Numbered from the stretch's first letter, positions 51,835 through 62,575 are shown. The stretch: 64,000 nt of DNA from Microbacterium oxydans (GCF_006540085.1 NZ_BJOG01000001.1:1054001-1118000); one strand, 5' to 3'. Notes: generated by a model from the letters alone, not told the origin. Program-made: numbers and translations.

Positions 51835-52497
51835 ATGGCTGACTCCACTCTCGCGCTCGACGTCCTCAAGGCAGACGGCAAGAAGGCAGGCTCGATCGAG
51901 CTTCCCGCCGCGCTGTTCGACGCCAAGACGAACATCCCGCTCATCCACCAGGTCGTCGTCGCGCAGCTCGCGGCGGCTCGCCAGGGCACGCACTCGACCA
52001 AGCGTCGTGGCGAGGTCTCCGGTGCCGGCCGCAAGCCCTTCAAGCAGAAGGGCACGGGTAACGCCCGTCAGGGTTCCATCCGCGCGCCGCACATGACCGG
52101 TGGTGGCATCGTGCACGGCCCCAAGCCGCGCGACTACTCGCAGCGCACCCCCAAGAAGATGATCGCCGCCGCCCTGCTGGGCGCGCTCAGCGACCGCTTC
52201 CGCGGTGACCGCATCCACGCCATCGAGTCCTTCGGGATCGACGGCACGCCTTCGACCAAGACCGCGGTGAACTTCCTCACCAACGTCGTCTCGTCGAAGA
52301 ACGTGCTCGTCGTGATCGAGCGCAACGACGACGTGACGCTGAAGAGCATCCGCAACCTGTCGAACCTGCACGTGCTGACGTTCGACCAGCTCAACGCATA
52401 CGACGTGCTCGTCTCCGACGACATCGTCTTCACCCAGGCCGCGCTCGAGGGCTTCATCGCCTCCAAGTCCGGCGCCAACCAGGAGGTCTCCGCATGA
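51835..52497 (+). CDS. rplD: 50S ribosomal protein L4
   Basis: 220 residues. The long tunnel loop is present ([20 protein letters not shown], about 60-80). In E. coli L4 also represses its own operon through the leader; the long leader upstream of rpsJ would allow that. The stop overlaps the rplW start. Confidence 0.98.
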   Translation: MADSTLALDVLKADGKKAGSIELPAALFDAKTNIPLIHQVVVAQLAAARQGTHSTKRRGEVSGAGRKPFKQKGTGNARQGSIRAPHMTGGGIVHGPKPRDYSQRTPKKMIAAALLGALSDRFRGDRIHAIESFGIDGTPSTKTAVNFLTNVVSSKNVLVVIERNDDVTLKSIRNLSNLHVLTFDQLNAYDVLVSDDIVFTQAALEGFIASKSGANQEVSA

Positions 52498-52817
52498 GCG
52501 AGCAGGCATCTGTTCTCCAGACGGCCCTGAACAAGGACCCGCGCGACATCATCCTGAAGCCGGTCGTGTCCGAGAAGAGCTACGGTCTCATCGATGAAGG
52601 CAAGTACACCTTCCTCGTCGACCCGCGCGCTTCGAAGACCGAGATCAAGCTCGCCATCGAGAAGATCTTCGGCGTCAAGGTCGCAGGGGTCAACACCCTC
52701 AACCGCGTCGGCAAGGCTCGTCGCACCCGCTTCGGCACCGGCAAGCGCAAGGACACCAAGCGCGCCATCGTCACCCTGAAGTCGGGCACCATCGACATCT
52801 TCACGGCAATCGGCTGA
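52494..52817 (+). CDS. rplW: 50S ribosomal protein L23
   Basis: 107 residues. Lies at the tunnel exit and docks trigger factor and SRP. Typical [14 protein letters not shown] (about 19-32). N-terminal extension of about 15 residues relative to E. coli. ATGA overlap with rplD. Confidence 0.98.
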   Translation: MSEQASVLQTALNKDPRDIILKPVVSEKSYGLIDEGKYTFLVDPRASKTEIKLAIEKIFGVKVAGVNTLNRVGKARRTRFGTGKRKDTKRAIVTLKSGTIDIFTAIG

Positions 52818-52837
52818 TCCGGGGGATAAGGACAATA

Positions 52838-53677
52838 ATGGCTATTCGCAAGTACAAGCCCACGACCCCGGGCCGTCGCGGCTCGTCGGTGGCTGACTTC
52901 GCCGAGATCACTCGATCGACGCCGGAGAAGTCGCTGCTGCGCCCGCTCTCGAAGACCGGTGGTCGCAACAACCAGGGCCGCATCACGACCCGTCACATCG
53001 GTGGTGGCCACAAGCGCCAGTACCGCGTCATCGACTTCCGTCGTAACGACAAGGACGGCGTCAACGCCAAGGTCGCTCACATCGAGTACGACCCCAACCG
53101 CACCGCGCGCATCGCGCTGCTGCACTACTTCGACGGTGAGAAGCGCTACATCCTCGCTCCGGCGAAGCTGAAGCAGGGCGACATCGTCGAGTCGGGTGCC
53201 GGGGCTGACATCAAGCCGGGTAACAACCTCCCGCTGAAGAACATCCCCACGGGTACCGTGATCCACGCGATCGAGCTCCGCCCCGGCGGCGGCGCGAAGA
53301 TGGCACGTTCGGCCGGCGCGTCCGTCCGTCTCGTCGCCAAGGACGGCCCCTACGCCCAGCTGCGTCTGCCCTCGGGCGAGATCCGCAACGTCGATGCGCG
53401 CTGCCGCGCGACCATCGGCGAGGTCGGCAACGCCGAGCAGTCGAACATCAACTGGGGCAAGGCCGGCCGCATGCGCTGGAAGGGCGTCCGCCCGACCGTG
53501 CGTGGTGTCGCGATGAACCCGGTCGACCACCCGCACGGTGGTGGTGAGGGTAAGACCTCTGGTGGTCGTCACCCCGTCTCCCCCTGGGGCCAGGCTGAGG
53601 GTCGTACCCGTCACGCCAACAAGGAAAGCGACAAGTACATCGTGCGTCGTCGTAACGCCGGCAAGAAGCGTAAGTAG
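52838..53677 (+). CDS. rplB: 50S ribosomal protein L2
   Basis: 279 residues. Needed for subunit joining and peptidyl transfer. The signature [20 protein letters not shown] (about 229-248), with the histidine implicated in activity, is intact. Preceded by GGGGGATAAGGA. Confidence 0.98.
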   Translation: MAIRKYKPTTPGRRGSSVADFAEITRSTPEKSLLRPLSKTGGRNNQGRITTRHIGGGHKRQYRVIDFRRNDKDGVNAKVAHIEYDPNRTARIALLHYFDGEKRYILAPAKLKQGDIVESGAGADIKPGNNLPLKNIPTGTVIHAIELRPGGGAKMARSAGASVRLVAKDGPYAQLRLPSGEIRNVDARCRATIGEVGNAEQSNINWGKAGRMRWKGVRPTVRGVAMNPVDHPHGGGEGKTSGGRHPVSPWGQAEGRTRHANKESDKYIVRRRNAGKKRK

Positions 53678-53689
53678 GAGTAAGAGAAG

Positions 53690-53971
53690 ATGCCTCGCAG
53701 TCTTAAGAAGGGCCCCTTCGTCGACGATCACCTGCTTCGCAAGGTGGTCGTGCAGAACGAAGCCGGCACCAAGAACGTCATCAAGACCTGGTCCCGTCGG
53801 TCCATGATCATCCCGGCCATGCTGGGTCACACGATCGCGGTCCACGACGGACGCAAGCACATCCCTGTGTTCGTGTCCGAGACCATGGTCGGTCACAAGC
53901 TGGGCGAGTTCGCGCCCACCCGCACCTTCCGCGGCCACGAGAAGGACGACAAGAAGGGGCGGCGCCGCTAA
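53690..53971 (+). CDS. rpsS: 30S ribosomal protein S19
   Basis: 93 residues. Head protein bound to S13 and 16S rRNA. Standard start [16 protein letters not shown]. Its TAA shares the A with the rplV ATG (TAATG). Confidence 0.98.
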   Translation: MPRSLKKGPFVDDHLLRKVVVQNEAGTKNVIKTWSRRSMIIPAMLGHTIAVHDGRKHIPVFVSETMVGHKLGEFAPTRTFRGHEKDDKKGRRR

Positions 53972-54369
53972 TGGTCGAATCGATCGCACGCGTGAAGCAC
54001 ATTCGCGTGACCCCTCAGAAGGCTCGTCGTGTCGTCGCGCTCATCAAGGGCAAGCAGGCCCAGGAGGCTCTGGCGATCCTGAAGTTCGCTCAGCAGTCCG
54101 CCAGTGAGCCGATCTACAAGCTCGTCGCGTCGGCCATGGCCAACGCACAGGTGAAGGCAGATCGCGACGGCGAGTTCCTCGACGAGAAGGACCTGTACGT
54201 GGCCAACGCGTACGTCGACGAGGGCACCACGCTCAAGCGTTTCCAGCCCCGTGCACAGGGTCGCGCTTTCCAGATCAAGAAGCGCACGAGCCACATCACG
54301 GTCGTGCTCTCGACGCCTGAGGTGGCTCCGGCCGCCGCGGGCGACAGCAACAAGAAGGCGAGCAAGTAA
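53971..54369 (+). CDS. rplV: 50S ribosomal protein L22
   Basis: 132 residues. Tunnel-lining protein; the beta-hairpin tip region is intact ([18 protein letters not shown], about 91-108), so no macrolide-resistance deletion is seen. C-terminal tail of about 20 Ala/Lys-rich residues. TAATG overlaps on both ends. Confidence 0.98.
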   Translation: MVESIARVKHIRVTPQKARRVVALIKGKQAQEALAILKFAQQSASEPIYKLVASAMANAQVKADRDGEFLDEKDLYVANAYVDEGTTLKRFQPRAQGRAFQIKKRTSHITVVLSTPEVAPAAAGDSNKKASK

Positions 54370-55124
54370 TGGGACAGAAGGTAAACCCGTACGGCTTCCG
54401 TCTCGGCATCACGACGGACCACGTCTCGCGTTGGTTCTCTGACTCGACGAAGCCGGGTCAGCGCTACGCCGACTACGTCGCCGAAGACATCAAGATCCGT
54501 AACCTGCTCAAGACGCAGCTCGACCGCGCCGGTGTCTCGAACATCGAGATCGAGCGCACCCGTGACCGCGTCCGCGTCGACATCCACACCGCCCGTCCGG
54601 GCATCGTGATCGGTCGTCGTGGAGCCGAGGCCGAGCGCATCCGCGGCGACCTCGAGAAGCTCTCGGGCAAGCAGATCCAGCTGAACATCCTCGAGGTCAA
54701 GAACCCCGAGGCCGATGCACAGCTCGTCGCACAGGGCATCGCCGAGCAGCTCTCTGCTCGTGTGGCGTTCCGTCGTGCGATGCGCAAGGGTCTGCAGGGC
54801 GCTCAGCGCGCCGGCGCCAAGGGCATCCGCATCCAGGTCTCCGGCCGCCTCGGCGGCGCCGAGATGAGCCGTTCGGAGTTCTACCGTGAGGGTCGTGTGC
54901 CGCTGCACACGCTGCGCGCGAACATCGACTACGGCTTCTACGAGGCGAAGACCACCTTCGGCCGCATCGGCGTGAAGGTCTGGATCTACAAGGGCGACCT
55001 GACCGCGAAGGAGCTCGCTCGCGAGCAGGCCAACGCACCCAAGGCTCGTCGTGACGACCGTGGTGGCGACCGCCGCCGTGCCCCGCGCAACGAGGCACCT
55101 GTCGCAGAAGGAGCGTCGGCATAA
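54369..55124 (+). CDS. rpsC: 30S ribosomal protein S3
   Basis: 251 residues. KH domain with [14 protein letters not shown] (about 76-89), part of the mRNA entry channel. The C-terminal 35 or so residues are Arg/Asp-rich ([16 protein letters not shown]) and probably disordered, longer than in E. coli (233 residues). Confidence 0.98.
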   Translation: MGQKVNPYGFRLGITTDHVSRWFSDSTKPGQRYADYVAEDIKIRNLLKTQLDRAGVSNIEIERTRDRVRVDIHTARPGIVIGRRGAEAERIRGDLEKLSGKQIQLNILEVKNPEADAQLVAQGIAEQLSARVAFRRAMRKGLQGAQRAGAKGIRIQVSGRLGGAEMSRSEFYREGRVPLHTLRANIDYGFYEAKTTFGRIGVKVWIYKGDLTAKELAREQANAPKARRDDRGGDRRRAPRNEAPVAEGASA

Positions 55125-55543
55125 TGCTCATCCCCCGTAAGGTCAAGTTCCGCAAGCAGCACCACCCGGGTCGCTCGGGTCAGGCCACCGGCGGCACGAA
55201 GGTCTCCTTCGGCGAGTACGGTATCCAGGCCCTCACGCCCGCTTACGTGACGAACCGTCAGATCGAGTCCGCTCGTATCGCGATGACCCGTCACATCAAG
55301 CGTGGTGGAAAGGTGTGGATCAACATCTACCCCGACCGTCCGCTCACGAAGAAGCCGGCCGAAACCCGCATGGGTTCCGGTAAGGGTTCCCCCGAGTGGT
55401 GGGTCGCCAACGTCAAGCCGGGCCGTGTCCTCTTCGAGGTCGCGGGTGTCGACGAGGAGCTCGCTCGCGAAGCTCTGACCCGTGCAATTCACAAGCTGCC
55501 GCTCAAGGCACGCATCATCAAGCGCGAGGAGGGCGACGCGTAA
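55124..55543 (+). CDS. rplP: 50S ribosomal protein L16
   Basis: 139 residues, standard length. Binds near the A site and 5S r[21 protein letters not shown] (about 85-102) is the family signature and includes the arginine region hydroxylated in some bacteria. TAATG overlaps with rpsC and rpmC. Confidence 0.98.
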   Translation: MLIPRKVKFRKQHHPGRSGQATGGTKVSFGEYGIQALTPAYVTNRQIESARIAMTRHIKRGGKVWINIYPDRPLTKKPAETRMGSGKGSPEWWVANVKPGRVLFEVAGVDEELAREALTRAIHKLPLKARIIKREEGDA

Positions 55544-55860
55544 TGGCGATCGGCACCAAGGAGCTCGCCCCGGCAGAGCTCGACACATTCGAAGACCAGC
55601 GCCTCGTCGAGGAGCTGCGCAAGGCCAAGGAGGAGCTGTTCAACCTCCGTTTCCAGTCGGCCACCGGCCAGCTGGAGAGCCACGGCCGCATCCGCGCCGT
55701 CAAGCGCGACATCGCGCGCCTCTACACCGTGATCCGCGAACGCGAGCTGGGCATCCGTGCGACGCCCGCTCCGGTCGAGGCTCCGGCGAAGAAGGCGACC
55801 AAGTCGAAGGCGAAGAAGGCGGACTCCGCCGACGACGCCGTGAAGGAAGAGGCTGAGTGA
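55543..55860 (+). CDS. rpmC: 50S ribosomal protein L29 with Lys/Ala-rich tail
   Basis: 105 residues. The first 75 or so are the normal L29 helical hairpin ([20 protein letters not shown]). The remaining 30 are a low-complexity tail ([17 protein letters not shown]) absent from the 63-residue E. coli protein. Overlaps rpsQ by one base. Confidence 0.97.
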   Translation: MAIGTKELAPAELDTFEDQRLVEELRKAKEELFNLRFQSATGQLESHGRIRAVKRDIARLYTVIRERELGIRATPAPVEAPAKKATKSKAKKADSADDAVKEEAE

Positions 55861-56192
55861 TGGCCACCAAGAAGGAAGCGACTGTGGAGACGCAGGCCGC
55901 AGGACACGAGTCGTCCGAGCACGACGTCCGCGACGCCGCTGCCCGCGGTTACCGCAAGGCACGCCGCGGCTACGTCGTCAGCGACAAGATGGACAAGACC
56001 ATCGTGGTCGAGGTCGAGGACCGCGTGAAGCACCCGCTTTACGGCAAGGTCATCCGCCGCACCTCGAAGGTCAAGGCGCACGATGAGGCGAACTCCGCCG
56101 GCATCGGCGACCTGGTCCTGATCAACGAGACCCGCCCGCTGAGCGCCACGAAGCGCTGGCGTCTGGTGGAGATTCTGGAGAAGGCCAAGTGA
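55860..56192 (+). CDS. rpsQ: 30S ribosomal protein S17 with N-terminal extension
   Basis: 110 residues. The core begins near residue 35 ([15 protein letters not shown]). The first 34 or so are an acidic, His-containing extension. ATG at 55860 overlaps the rpmC stop (TGATG); a GTG at 55857 would add one residue. Confidence 0.97.
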   Translation: MATKKEATVETQAAGHESSEHDVRDAAARGYRKARRGYVVSDKMDKTIVVEVEDRVKHPLYGKVIRRTSKVKAHDEANSAGIGDLVLINETRPLSATKRWRLVEILEKAK

Positions 56193-56557
56193 TCCAGCAG
56201 GAATCCCGACTCAAGGTCGCCGACAACACCGGCGCCAAGGAGCTGCTCACCATCCGCGTTCTCGGTGGCTCGAAGCGCCGTTACGCGGGCCTCGGCGACA
56301 CCATCGTCGCGACCGTCAAGGACGCGATCCCCGGTGGAAACGTCAAGAAGGGCGACGTCGTCAAGGCGGTCATCGTCCGCACCAAGAAGGAGGTCCGTCG
56401 TCCGGACGGCTCCTACATCAAGTTCGACGAGAACGCCGCAGTGATCCTGAAGAACGACGGGGAGCCCCGCGGCACCCGTATCTTCGGGCCGGTCGGTCGT
56501 GAGCTTCGCGACAAGAAGTTCATGAAGATCGTCTCGCTGGCGCCGGAGGTCATCTAA
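56189..56557 (+). CDS. rplN: 50S ribosomal protein L14
   Basis: 122 residues, standard length. Forms an intersubunit bridge. [19 protein letters not shown] at the start and [13 protein letters not shown] near 95 are typical. GTG start overlaps the rpsQ stop. Confidence 0.98.
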   Translation: MIQQESRLKVADNTGAKELLTIRVLGGSKRRYAGLGDTIVATVKDAIPGGNVKKGDVVKAVIVRTKKEVRRPDGSYIKFDENAAVILKNDGEPRGTRIFGPVGRELRDKKFMKIVSLAPEVI

Positions 56558-56559
56558 TC

Positions 56560-56919
56560 ATGGCGAAGATCAAGAAGGGTGACCTGGTTCAGGTCATCAC
56601 CGGTGCCACGCAGGAGCGTGGCGGCGACCGTGGCAAGCAGGGCAAGGTCCTGGATGTCCTCGCCGACAAGAACCGCGTGATCGTCGAAGGCGTGAACTAC
56701 GTCACCAAGCACACCCGCGTCGGCCAGACGCAGCGTGGCACCAAGACCGGAGGCATCGAGACCGTCGAAGCCTCCATCCACATCTCGAACGTCGCACTCG
56801 TCGACCCCTCGACCAAGAAGCCGACCAAGGTCGGCCACCGGGTCGAGGAGCAGACGAAGGACGGCGTGAAGCGCACCGTCCGTGTGCGCTACGCGAAGAA
56901 GAGCGGTAAGGACCTCTGA
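56560..56919 (+). CDS. rplX: 50S ribosomal protein L24
   Basis: 119 residues. Early assembly protein at the tunnel exit; the KOW motif region ([20 protein letters not shown]) is at the N-terminus. Overlaps rplE by one base. Confidence 0.98.
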   Translation: MAKIKKGDLVQVITGATQERGGDRGKQGKVLDVLADKNRVIVEGVNYVTKHTRVGQTQRGTKTGGIETVEASIHISNVALVDPSTKKPTKVGHRVEEQTKDGVKRTVRVRYAKKSGKDL

Positions 56920-57509
56920 TGAGCACCGACACTGCCGCGCCGGCTGGCAAGATCCAGCCGCGCCTGAAGCAGAAGTACAACACCGAGATCAAGAAGGCTC
57001 TGCAGGAAGAGTTCGGCTACGCGAACGTCATGCAGATTCCCGGACTGGTCAAGGTCGTCGTGAACACCGGTGTCGGCGAGGCAGCTCGCGACAGCAAGGT
57101 GATCGATGGCGCGGTCGACGATCTCACCAAGATCACCGGCCAGAAGCCGATCGTCACGAAGGCTCGCAAGTCCATCGCGCAGTTCAAGCTGCGCGAGGGA
57201 CAGGCCATCGGCGCGCACGTCACCCTCCGTGGTGACCGCGCGTGGGAGTTCGTGGATCGCCTCGTCTCGCTCGCACTGCCCCGTATCCGCGACTTCCGCG
57301 GTCTCTCGGGCAAGCAGTTCGACGGCAACGGCAACTACACCTTCGGTCTCCAGGAGCAGAGCGTGTTCCACGAGATCGATCAGGACAAGATCGACCGGGT
57401 TCGCGGTTTCGACATCACCGTCGTCACCACCGCGAAGACGGATGACGAGGGCCGGGCACTGCTCCGCCACCTCGGCTTCCCGTTCCGCTCAGAAGACGCA
57501 CAGGCGTAA
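56919..57509 (+). CDS. rplE: 50S ribosomal protein L5
   Basis: 196 residues. Binds 5S rRNA and contacts P-site t[17 protein letters not shown] (about 47-60) and [12 protein letters not shown] (near 145) are family signatures. N-terminal extension of about 15 residues. Followed by a hairpin and a 132-base gap instead of rpsZ/rpsN. Confidence 0.98.
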   Translation: MSTDTAAPAGKIQPRLKQKYNTEIKKALQEEFGYANVMQIPGLVKVVVNTGVGEAARDSKVIDGAVDDLTKITGQKPIVTKARKSIAQFKLREGQAIGAHVTLRGDRAWEFVDRLVSLALPRIRDFRGLSGKQFDGNGNYTFGLQEQSVFHEIDQDKIDRVRGFDITVVTTAKTDDEGRALLRHLGFPFRSEDAQA

Positions 57510-57514
57510 CACCC

Positions 57515-57553
57515 TCGACGGGCTCAGTGGTCTCGTGTCACTGAGCCCGTCGA
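57515..57553 (+). terminator. Hairpin after rplE
   Basis: Perfect 15-base arms (57515-57529 and 57539-57553) with a 9-base loop, 5 bases past the rplE stop. The right arm shares TGAGCC-GTCGA with the hairpin between fusA and tuf. It probably limits read-through from S10/spc upstream genes. Confidence 0.82.
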
Positions 57554-57561
57554 TGTGCACG

Positions 57562-57567
57562 TACAAT
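57562..57567 (+). promoter_or_regulatory. Possible internal promoter -10 (TACAAT) before rpsH
   Basis: TACAAT lies just past the rplE hairpin in the most AT-rich patch of the operon. The -35 is not clear (TCACTG at 57538 would give 18 bases). Transcription here would restart the operon at rpsH. Confidence 0.45.
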
Positions 57568-57641
57568 TGAAAATTGCGTGTCATCGCAGGCCGTCTGTCG
57601 TGTAACGGCAGCCGGAACCTCATGAACAAAGGAAAACAACA

Positions 57642-58040
57642 ATGACAATGACAGACCCGGTCGCAGATCTGCTGACCCGTCTGCGCAACGCGAACTCGGC
57701 GCACCACGATTCCGTGACCCTGCCGTCGAGCAAGCTCAAGACGCACATCGCTCAGATCCTCCAGCAGGAGGGCTACATCGCCGGCTGGGAGACCTCTGAC
57801 GCCCGCGTCGGACAGAACCTCACGCTGACGCTGAAGTACGGTCCCAACCGTGAGCGCTCCATCGCTGGCATCAAGCGCGTCTCGAAGCCCGGTCTCCGTG
57901 TTTACGCGAAGTCGACCGAGCTCCCCACGGTCCTCGGCGGCCTTGGCGTGGCGATCCTGTCCACCTCCTCCGGTCTTCTCACCGACCGTCAGGCAGAGCA
58001 GAAGGGCGTGGGCGGAGAAGTTCTCGCCTACGTGTGGTAA
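57642..58040 (+). CDS. rpsH: 30S ribosomal protein S8
   Basis: 132 residues. Central 30S assembly protein. Typical [18 protein letters not shown]. Two starts are possible (57642 and 57648, MTMTDP); AAAGGAAA upstream fits either. No S14 gene lies between L5 and S8, unlike the classical spc order. Confidence 0.98.
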   Translation: MTMTDPVADLLTRLRNANSAHHDSVTLPSSKLKTHIAQILQQEGYIAGWETSDARVGQNLTLTLKYGPNRERSIAGIKRVSKPGLRVYAKSTELPTVLGGLGVAILSTSSGLLTDRQAEQKGVGGEVLAYVW

Positions 58041-58046
58041 TTCGAA

Positions 58047-58583
58047 ATGTCGCGTATTGGACGACTTCCCATCGACGTTCCTGCGGGCGTGACCGTTTCG
58101 GTCAACGGCCGTGAGGTCGCGGTGAAGGGCCCCAAGGGTGAGCTCACCCTCACGGTGGCCAGCCCCATCGAGGTCGCGGTCGAGGAGAACCAGGTTCTGG
58201 TCTCCCGTCCCGACGACGAGCGCGAGTCGCGGTCGCTTCACGGCCTGACCCGCACGCTCATCAACAACAACATCATCGGCGTGACCCAGGGCTACACCAA
58301 GGGTCTCGAGGTCGTCGGTACCGGTTACCGCGTGCAGCAGAAGGGCAGCTCGGTCGAGTTCGCCCTCGGCTTCTCGCACCCGGTCCTGATCGACCCGCCC
58401 GCCGGCATCACGCTCACGGTCGAGGGCACCACGAAGCTCACCGTCAGCGGGATCGACAAGCAGGCTGTCGGCGAGGCAGCTGCCAACATCCGCAAGATCC
58501 GCAAGCCCGAGCCGTACAAGGGCAAGGGTGTGCGCTACGCCGGCGAGAACGTGCGTCGCAAGGCCGGAAAGAGTGGTAAGTAA
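58047..58583 (+). CDS. rplF: 50S ribosomal protein L6
   Basis: 178 residues. Lies near the factor-binding site. [15 protein letters not shown] at the start and [15 protein letters not shown] near 152 are diagnostic. Confidence 0.98.
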   Translation: MSRIGRLPIDVPAGVTVSVNGREVAVKGPKGELTLTVASPIEVAVEENQVLVSRPDDERESRSLHGLTRTLINNNIIGVTQGYTKGLEVVGTGYRVQQKGSSVEFALGFSHPVLIDPPAGITLTVEGTTKLTVSGIDKQAVGEAAANIRKIRKPEPYKGKGVRYAGENVRRKAGKSGK

Positions 58584-58585
58584 CC

Positions 58586-58945
58586 ATGGCTCTCAAGTCA
58601 AAGTCTGACGCCCGCGCGCGTCGTCACGCCCGCCTTCGCAAGAAGGTCGTCGGCACCGAGGCGCGTCCGCGTCTCGTCGTCAACCGCTCGGCCCGCCACG
58701 TCTTCGTGCAGCTGGTCGACGACAGCAAGGGTCACACCGTTGCGTCGGCTTCGACGCTCGAGACCGACCTGCGCTCGCTCGAGGGTGACAAGACCGCCAA
58801 GGCCCGCAAGGTCGGCGAGCTCCTCGCCGAGCGTGCGAAGGCTGCCGGCGTTTCCGAGGCAGTGTTCGACCGTGGCGGCAACCGCTACGCCGGTCGTGTC
58901 GCCGCCATCGCCGACGGCGCCCGCGAGGGGGGTCTGGCACTGTGA
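58586..58945 (+). CDS. rplR: 50S ribosomal protein L18
   Basis: 119 residues. Binds 5S rRNA. Basic N-terminus ([12 protein letters not shown]) and [21 protein letters not shown] near the end are typical. The stop overlaps the rpsE start. Confidence 0.98.
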   Translation: MALKSKSDARARRHARLRKKVVGTEARPRLVVNRSARHVFVQLVDDSKGHTVASASTLETDLRSLEGDKTAKARKVGELLAERAKAAGVSEAVFDRGGNRYAGRVAAIADGAREGGLAL

Positions 58946-59646
58946 GTGACAACAAGGAGAACGAAGTGACCGAAGCGGCTGCTGCCACTTCCGAGACGGC
59001 TGCCGGCACCACGCAGGCCGAGCCGGCTCGCGACTCGCGTGACGGCCGCCGCGGCGGCCGTGGCGACCGCAACCAGGGTGGCGGTCGTGACCGCAACTCC
59101 CGTGACCGCGGCGACAACCAGTTCCTGGAGCGCGTCGTCACCATCAACCGCGTCTCGAAGGTCGTGAAGGGTGGTCGTCGCTTCAGCTTCACCGCCCTCG
59201 TGGTCGTCGGTGACGGCAACGGTCTGGTCGGTGTCGGCTACGGCAAGGCCCGCGAGGTCCCTCTGGCGATCTCGAAGGGTGTCGAAGAGGCCAAGCGCAA
59301 CTTCTTCCGCGTTCCGCGCGTCGGCAGCACCATCCCGCACCCCGTGCAGGGTGAGGCGGCCGCCGGTGTGGTTCTGCTCCGTCCGGCTGCCGCCGGTACC
59401 GGTGTCATCGCCGGTGGTCCGGTCCGCGCCGTGCTCGAGTGCGCCGGTATCCACGACGTGCTGTCGAAGTCGCTCGGCTCGTCGAACACGATCAACATCG
59501 TGCACGCGACGGTCACCGCCCTGAAGCAGCTCGAGGAGCCTCGTGCGGTCGCCGCACGTCGTGGCCTCGAGTTCGACCAGGTTGCCCCTGCGCGTCTCGT
59601 GCGCGCCGAGGCAGACGCCATCGCCGCACAGAAGGTAGGTGCCTGA
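58942..59646 (+). CDS. rpsE: 30S ribosomal protein S5 with RG-rich N-terminal tail
   Basis: 234 residues; the core starts near residue 60 ([11 protein letters not shown]). The first 58 or so residues form an acidic then Arg/Gly-rich segment ([22 protein letters not shown]) resembling RGG RNA-binding tails. E. coli S5 has 166. Translational accuracy protein. GTG start in GTGA overlap with rplR. Confidence 0.97.
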   Translation: MSDNKENEVTEAAAATSETAAGTTQAEPARDSRDGRRGGRGDRNQGGGRDRNSRDRGDNQFLERVVTINRVSKVVKGGRRFSFTALVVVGDGNGLVGVGYGKAREVPLAISKGVEEAKRNFFRVPRVGSTIPHPVQGEAAAGVVLLRPAAAGTGVIAGGPVRAVLECAGIHDVLSKSLGSSNTINIVHATVTALKQLEEPRAVAARRGLEFDQVAPARLVRAEADAIAAQKVGA

Positions 59647-59831
59647 TGGCCGCGCGACTGAAGGTCACGCAGATCAAGTCCAAGGTGAGCGAGAAGCAGA
59701 ACCAGCGCGACACGCTGCGCAGCCTCGGTCTGAAGCGGATCGGTGACACCACCGTCCGCCCCGACGACGCGCAGACGCGCGGTTACGTCAAGACCGTCGC
59801 CCACCTCGTCAAGGTTGAGGAGATCGACTAA
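59646..59831 (+). CDS. rpmD: 50S ribosomal protein L30
   Basis: 61 residues, complete. [20 protein letters not shown] and [12 protein letters not shown] are typical. One-base overlaps with rpsE (TGATG) and rplO (TAATG). Confidence 0.97.
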   Translation: MAARLKVTQIKSKVSEKQNQRDTLRSLGLKRIGDTTVRPDDAQTRGYVKTVAHLVKVEEID

Positions 59832-60466
59832 TGGCCGAGAAGAACGAGGCCGTCGAGGCTGAGAAGGCCCCGAAGAAGGCTGCGGCTCCCAAGGCTGCCG
59901 CCGAGAAGAAGCCGGCTGCGAAGAAGGCTCCGGCCAAGACCGCTGCCGCCGATGCCAAGGCTGAGGGCGCTGCCAAGAAGCCTGCCGCCAAGAAGGCGAC
60001 GCCGGCGAAGGATGCTCCGGCATCCCGCCCCGGCGTGCTGAAGGTGCACCACCTGCGTCCGGTCCCCGGATCCAACACCGCCAAGACTCGCGTCGGCCGT
60101 GGTGAGGGTTCCAAGGGTAAGACCGCTGGTCGTGGAACCAAGGGCACCAAGGCGCGCAACACCGTTCGCGTCGGCTTCGAGGGTGGGCAGATGCCGCTGC
60201 ACATGCGCACCCCGAAGCTGCGCGGGTTCAAGAACCCGTTCCGCGTGGAGTACCAGGTCGTGAACCTGGAGAAGCTCGCGGAGCTGTACCCGAAGGGTGG
60301 CGACGTCACCGTCGGCGACCTGGTCGCCAAGGGTGCCGTTCGCAAGAACGAGAAGGTCAAGGTTCTCGGAAACGGCGACATCGCCGTGAAGCTCACCGTT
60401 TCGGTCGACAAGGTCTCGGGTTCTGCCGAGCAGAAGATCGTCGCGGCCGGCGGATCCGTCAAGTAA
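59831..60466 (+). CDS. rplO: 50S ribosomal protein L15 with histone-like N-terminal tail
   Basis: 211 residues; ordinary L15 has about 145. The core begins near residue 69 ([13 protein letters not shown], then [19 protein letters not shown]). The first 67 or so residues are almost only Ala, Lys, Pro and Glu with repeated PAAKKA units, like histone H1-type or HupB tails. Last gene before a terminator and secY. Confidence 0.97.
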   Translation: MAEKNEAVEAEKAPKKAAAPKAAAEKKPAAKKAPAKTAAADAKAEGAAKKPAAKKATPAKDAPASRPGVLKVHHLRPVPGSNTAKTRVGRGEGSKGKTAGRGTKGTKARNTVRVGFEGGQMPLHMRTPKLRGFKNPFRVEYQVVNLEKLAELYPKGGDVTVGDLVAKGAVRKNEKVKVLGNGDIAVKLTVSVDKVSGSAEQKIVAAGGSVK

Positions 60467-60474
60467 CCGCACAG

Positions 60475-60507
60475 CAAGAGGGGCCGGAGATTCTCCGGCC
60501 CCTCTTG
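60475..60507 (+). terminator. Terminator after rplO
   Basis: Sixteen-base perfect arms (60475-60490 and 60492-60507) directly after the operon. The sequence beyond (TGGTTTCAC) is weakly T-rich. secY therefore needs its own promoter. Confidence 0.88.
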
Positions 60508-60649
60508 TGGTTTCACACTCCGAGACCTTGCTCTGGGGCCGCATCCGGCGGGCCTGGTATCGGTGGCGAATTCCGGGAAGCCCGGTTTGCGTTACCCTGG
60601 TCTTTCAGCCGTCCTTCGGGAATCGGCAACCTTTTCAGGAGGAACGTCC

Positions 60650-61972
60650 TTGTTTAGCGCCATCGCGCGGATCTTCCGCACCCCAGACCTGCGGCGGAAG
60701 ATCGGTTTCACTCTCGCCATCGTCGCGATCTACCGACTCGGCTCCAACGTCCCGGCTCCGTTCGTGGACTTCCCGAACGTCGAGGAGTGTCTCGCCGCCA
60801 ACGCCGGCACCGATGGGCTGCTCGGGCTGGTCAACCTGTTCTCCGGTGGTGCACTGCTGCAGCTGTCGATCTTCGCGCTCGGTGTCATGCCGTACATCAC
60901 CGCGACGATCATCACGCAGCTCCTGCGCGTGGTCATCCCGCACTTCGAGGCGCTGCACAAGGAAGGACAGGCCGGTCAGGCCCGTCTGACGCAGTACACG
61001 CGTTACCTCACGATCGCCCTCGCGCTGCTGCAGTCGACGACTCTCGTCACGGTGGCGCGCAGCGGCCAGCTCTTCGGAACCACCGACCTCGCGGCCTGCC
61101 AGCAGCTTCTGACGAACGACGTGTGGTGGGCGCAGCTGCTCATCATCATGGCGATGACGGCCGGTACCGGTCTGATCATGTGGTTCGCAGAGCTCGTCAC
61201 CGAGCGGGGCATCGGCAACGGCATGTCGCTGCTCATCTTCACCTCGATCGCCGCGACGTTCCCCGGCGCCATGGGTCTGATCTGGCAGACCAAGGGCTTC
61301 GAGGTCTTCCTGCTCGTGCTGCTGGTCGGGATCATCGTGATGGGGCTCGTCGTGTTCGTCGAGCAATCCCAGCGACGGATCCCCGTGCAGTACGCCAAGC
61401 GCATGGTCGGTCGACGCACCTACGGCGGCACGAACACCTACATCCCGATCAAGGTGAACATGGCGGGTGTGATCCCCGTGATCTTCGCCTCGTCGCTGCT
61501 GTACATCCCGGCCCTCATCGCGCAGTTCAACACCCCGCAGGACGGATCTACTCCGGCGGCCTGGGTGACCTGGATCACGACGAACTTCACGACCGGCAAC
61601 AGCCCCGTGTACATGGCGGCGTACTTCCTGCTGATCATCGGGTTCACCTACTTCTACGTGGCGATCACCTTCAACCCGGTCGAGGTCGCCGACAACATGA
61701 AGAAGTACGGCGGGTTCATCCCCGGCATCCGTGCGGGGCGTCCGACGGCCGAGTACCTCGACTACGTGCTCACCCGCATCACGCTCCCCGGCTCCCTCTA
61801 CCTCGGTCTGATCGCGCTCATCCCGCTCATCGCCCTGGCCACCGTCGGCGCCAACCAGAACTTCCCGTTCGGCGGCGCCTCGATCCTCATCATCGTCGGT
61901 GTGGGTCTCGAGACGGTCAAGCAGATCGATGCGCAGCTGCAGCAGCGACACTACGAAGGGCTCCTCCGATGA
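60650..61972 (+). CDS. secY: Protein translocase subunit SecY
   Basis: 440 residues, ten membrane helices forming the protein-conducting channel. FSAIARIFRTPDLRRKI at the start, and the cytoplasmic loops QRRIPVQYAKR (near 240) and MKKYGGFIPGIRAGRPT (near 350). The start is TTG at 60650, behind AGGAGG at 60637-60642; no ATG or GTG fits. An upstream ATG frame at 60563 is not supported. The stop overlaps the adk ATG. Confidence 0.97.
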   Translation: MFSAIARIFRTPDLRRKIGFTLAIVAIYRLGSNVPAPFVDFPNVEECLAANAGTDGLLGLVNLFSGGALLQLSIFALGVMPYITATIITQLLRVVIPHFEALHKEGQAGQARLTQYTRYLTIALALLQSTTLVTVARSGQLFGTTDLAACQQLLTNDVWWAQLLIIMAMTAGTGLIMWFAELVTERGIGNGMSLLIFTSIAATFPGAMGLIWQTKGFEVFLLVLLVGIIVMGLVVFVEQSQRRIPVQYAKRMVGRRTYGGTNTYIPIKVNMAGVIPVIFASSLLYIPALIAQFNTPQDGSTPAAWVTWITTNFTTGNSPVYMAAYFLLIIGFTYFYVAITFNPVEVADNMKKYGGFIPGIRAGRPTAEYLDYVLTRITLPGSLYLGLIALIPLIALATVGANQNFPFGGASILIIVGVGLETVKQIDAQLQQRHYEGLLR

Positions 61973-62574
61973 CAGCTTCCGCACGTCTTCTCATCGTCGG
62001 CCCGCAGGGCTCGGGCAAAGGCACGCAGGGCGTGCGGATCGCCGAGTCCTACGGCATCCCGGTCGTGTCGACCGGCGACATCTTCCGCGCGAACATCAAG
62101 GAGGGAACGCCGCTCGGCCAGCAGGTCACGGCGATCCTCGACAAGGGTGACCTCGTTCCGGATGAGCTGACCAGCGAGATCGTGCGCGACCGTCTGTCGC
62201 AGGAGGACGCAGCGCAGGGTTTCCTCCTCGACGGCTACCCGCGCAACACCGCACAGGTCGACCACCTCGAGTCGTTCCTCTCCGAACGGGGTGAGGCGCT
62301 CGACGCCGTCATCCTCCTCGACGTGCCCCGCGAGGAGAGCCTGGAGCGTCTGACGCTCCGTGCGACCGAGCAGGGACGCTCCGACGACACCCCCGAGGCC
62401 ATCGGTCACCGTCTCGACATCTACGAGAACGAGACCGCCCCGATCCTTGAGGTCTATGGCGCCAAGGGCATCGTCGACCGCATCGACGGCGTCGGCTCGC
62501 TCGACGAGATCACCGAGCGCATCGCACAGGCTCTGGCCGCGCGCGGCCTGCGTCCCGCGGTCTCCACCTCCTGA
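61969..62574 (+). CDS. adk: Adenylate kinase
   Basis: 201 residues. P-loop VGPQGSGKGTQ (10-20), LLDGYPRNTAQ (near 87). The lid is the short, zinc-free form (TEQGRSDDTPEAIGHRL), as in other actinobacteria. Keeps ATP, ADP and AMP in balance. Follows secY in the usual order with ATGA overlap. Confidence 0.97.
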   Translation: MTASARLLIVGPQGSGKGTQGVRIAESYGIPVVSTGDIFRANIKEGTPLGQQVTAILDKGDLVPDELTSEIVRDRLSQEDAAQGFLLDGYPRNTAQVDHLESFLSERGEALDAVILLDVPREESLERLTLRATEQGRSDDTPEAIGHRLDIYENETAPILEVYGAKGIVDRIDGVGSLDEITERIAQALAARGLRPAVSTS

Positions 62575-62575
62575 G

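Noticed and set aside
60563..60649. ATG start for secY at 60563
   Set aside because: It adds residues unlike SecY and lies before AGGAGG; the TTG at 60650 restores the normal N-terminus.
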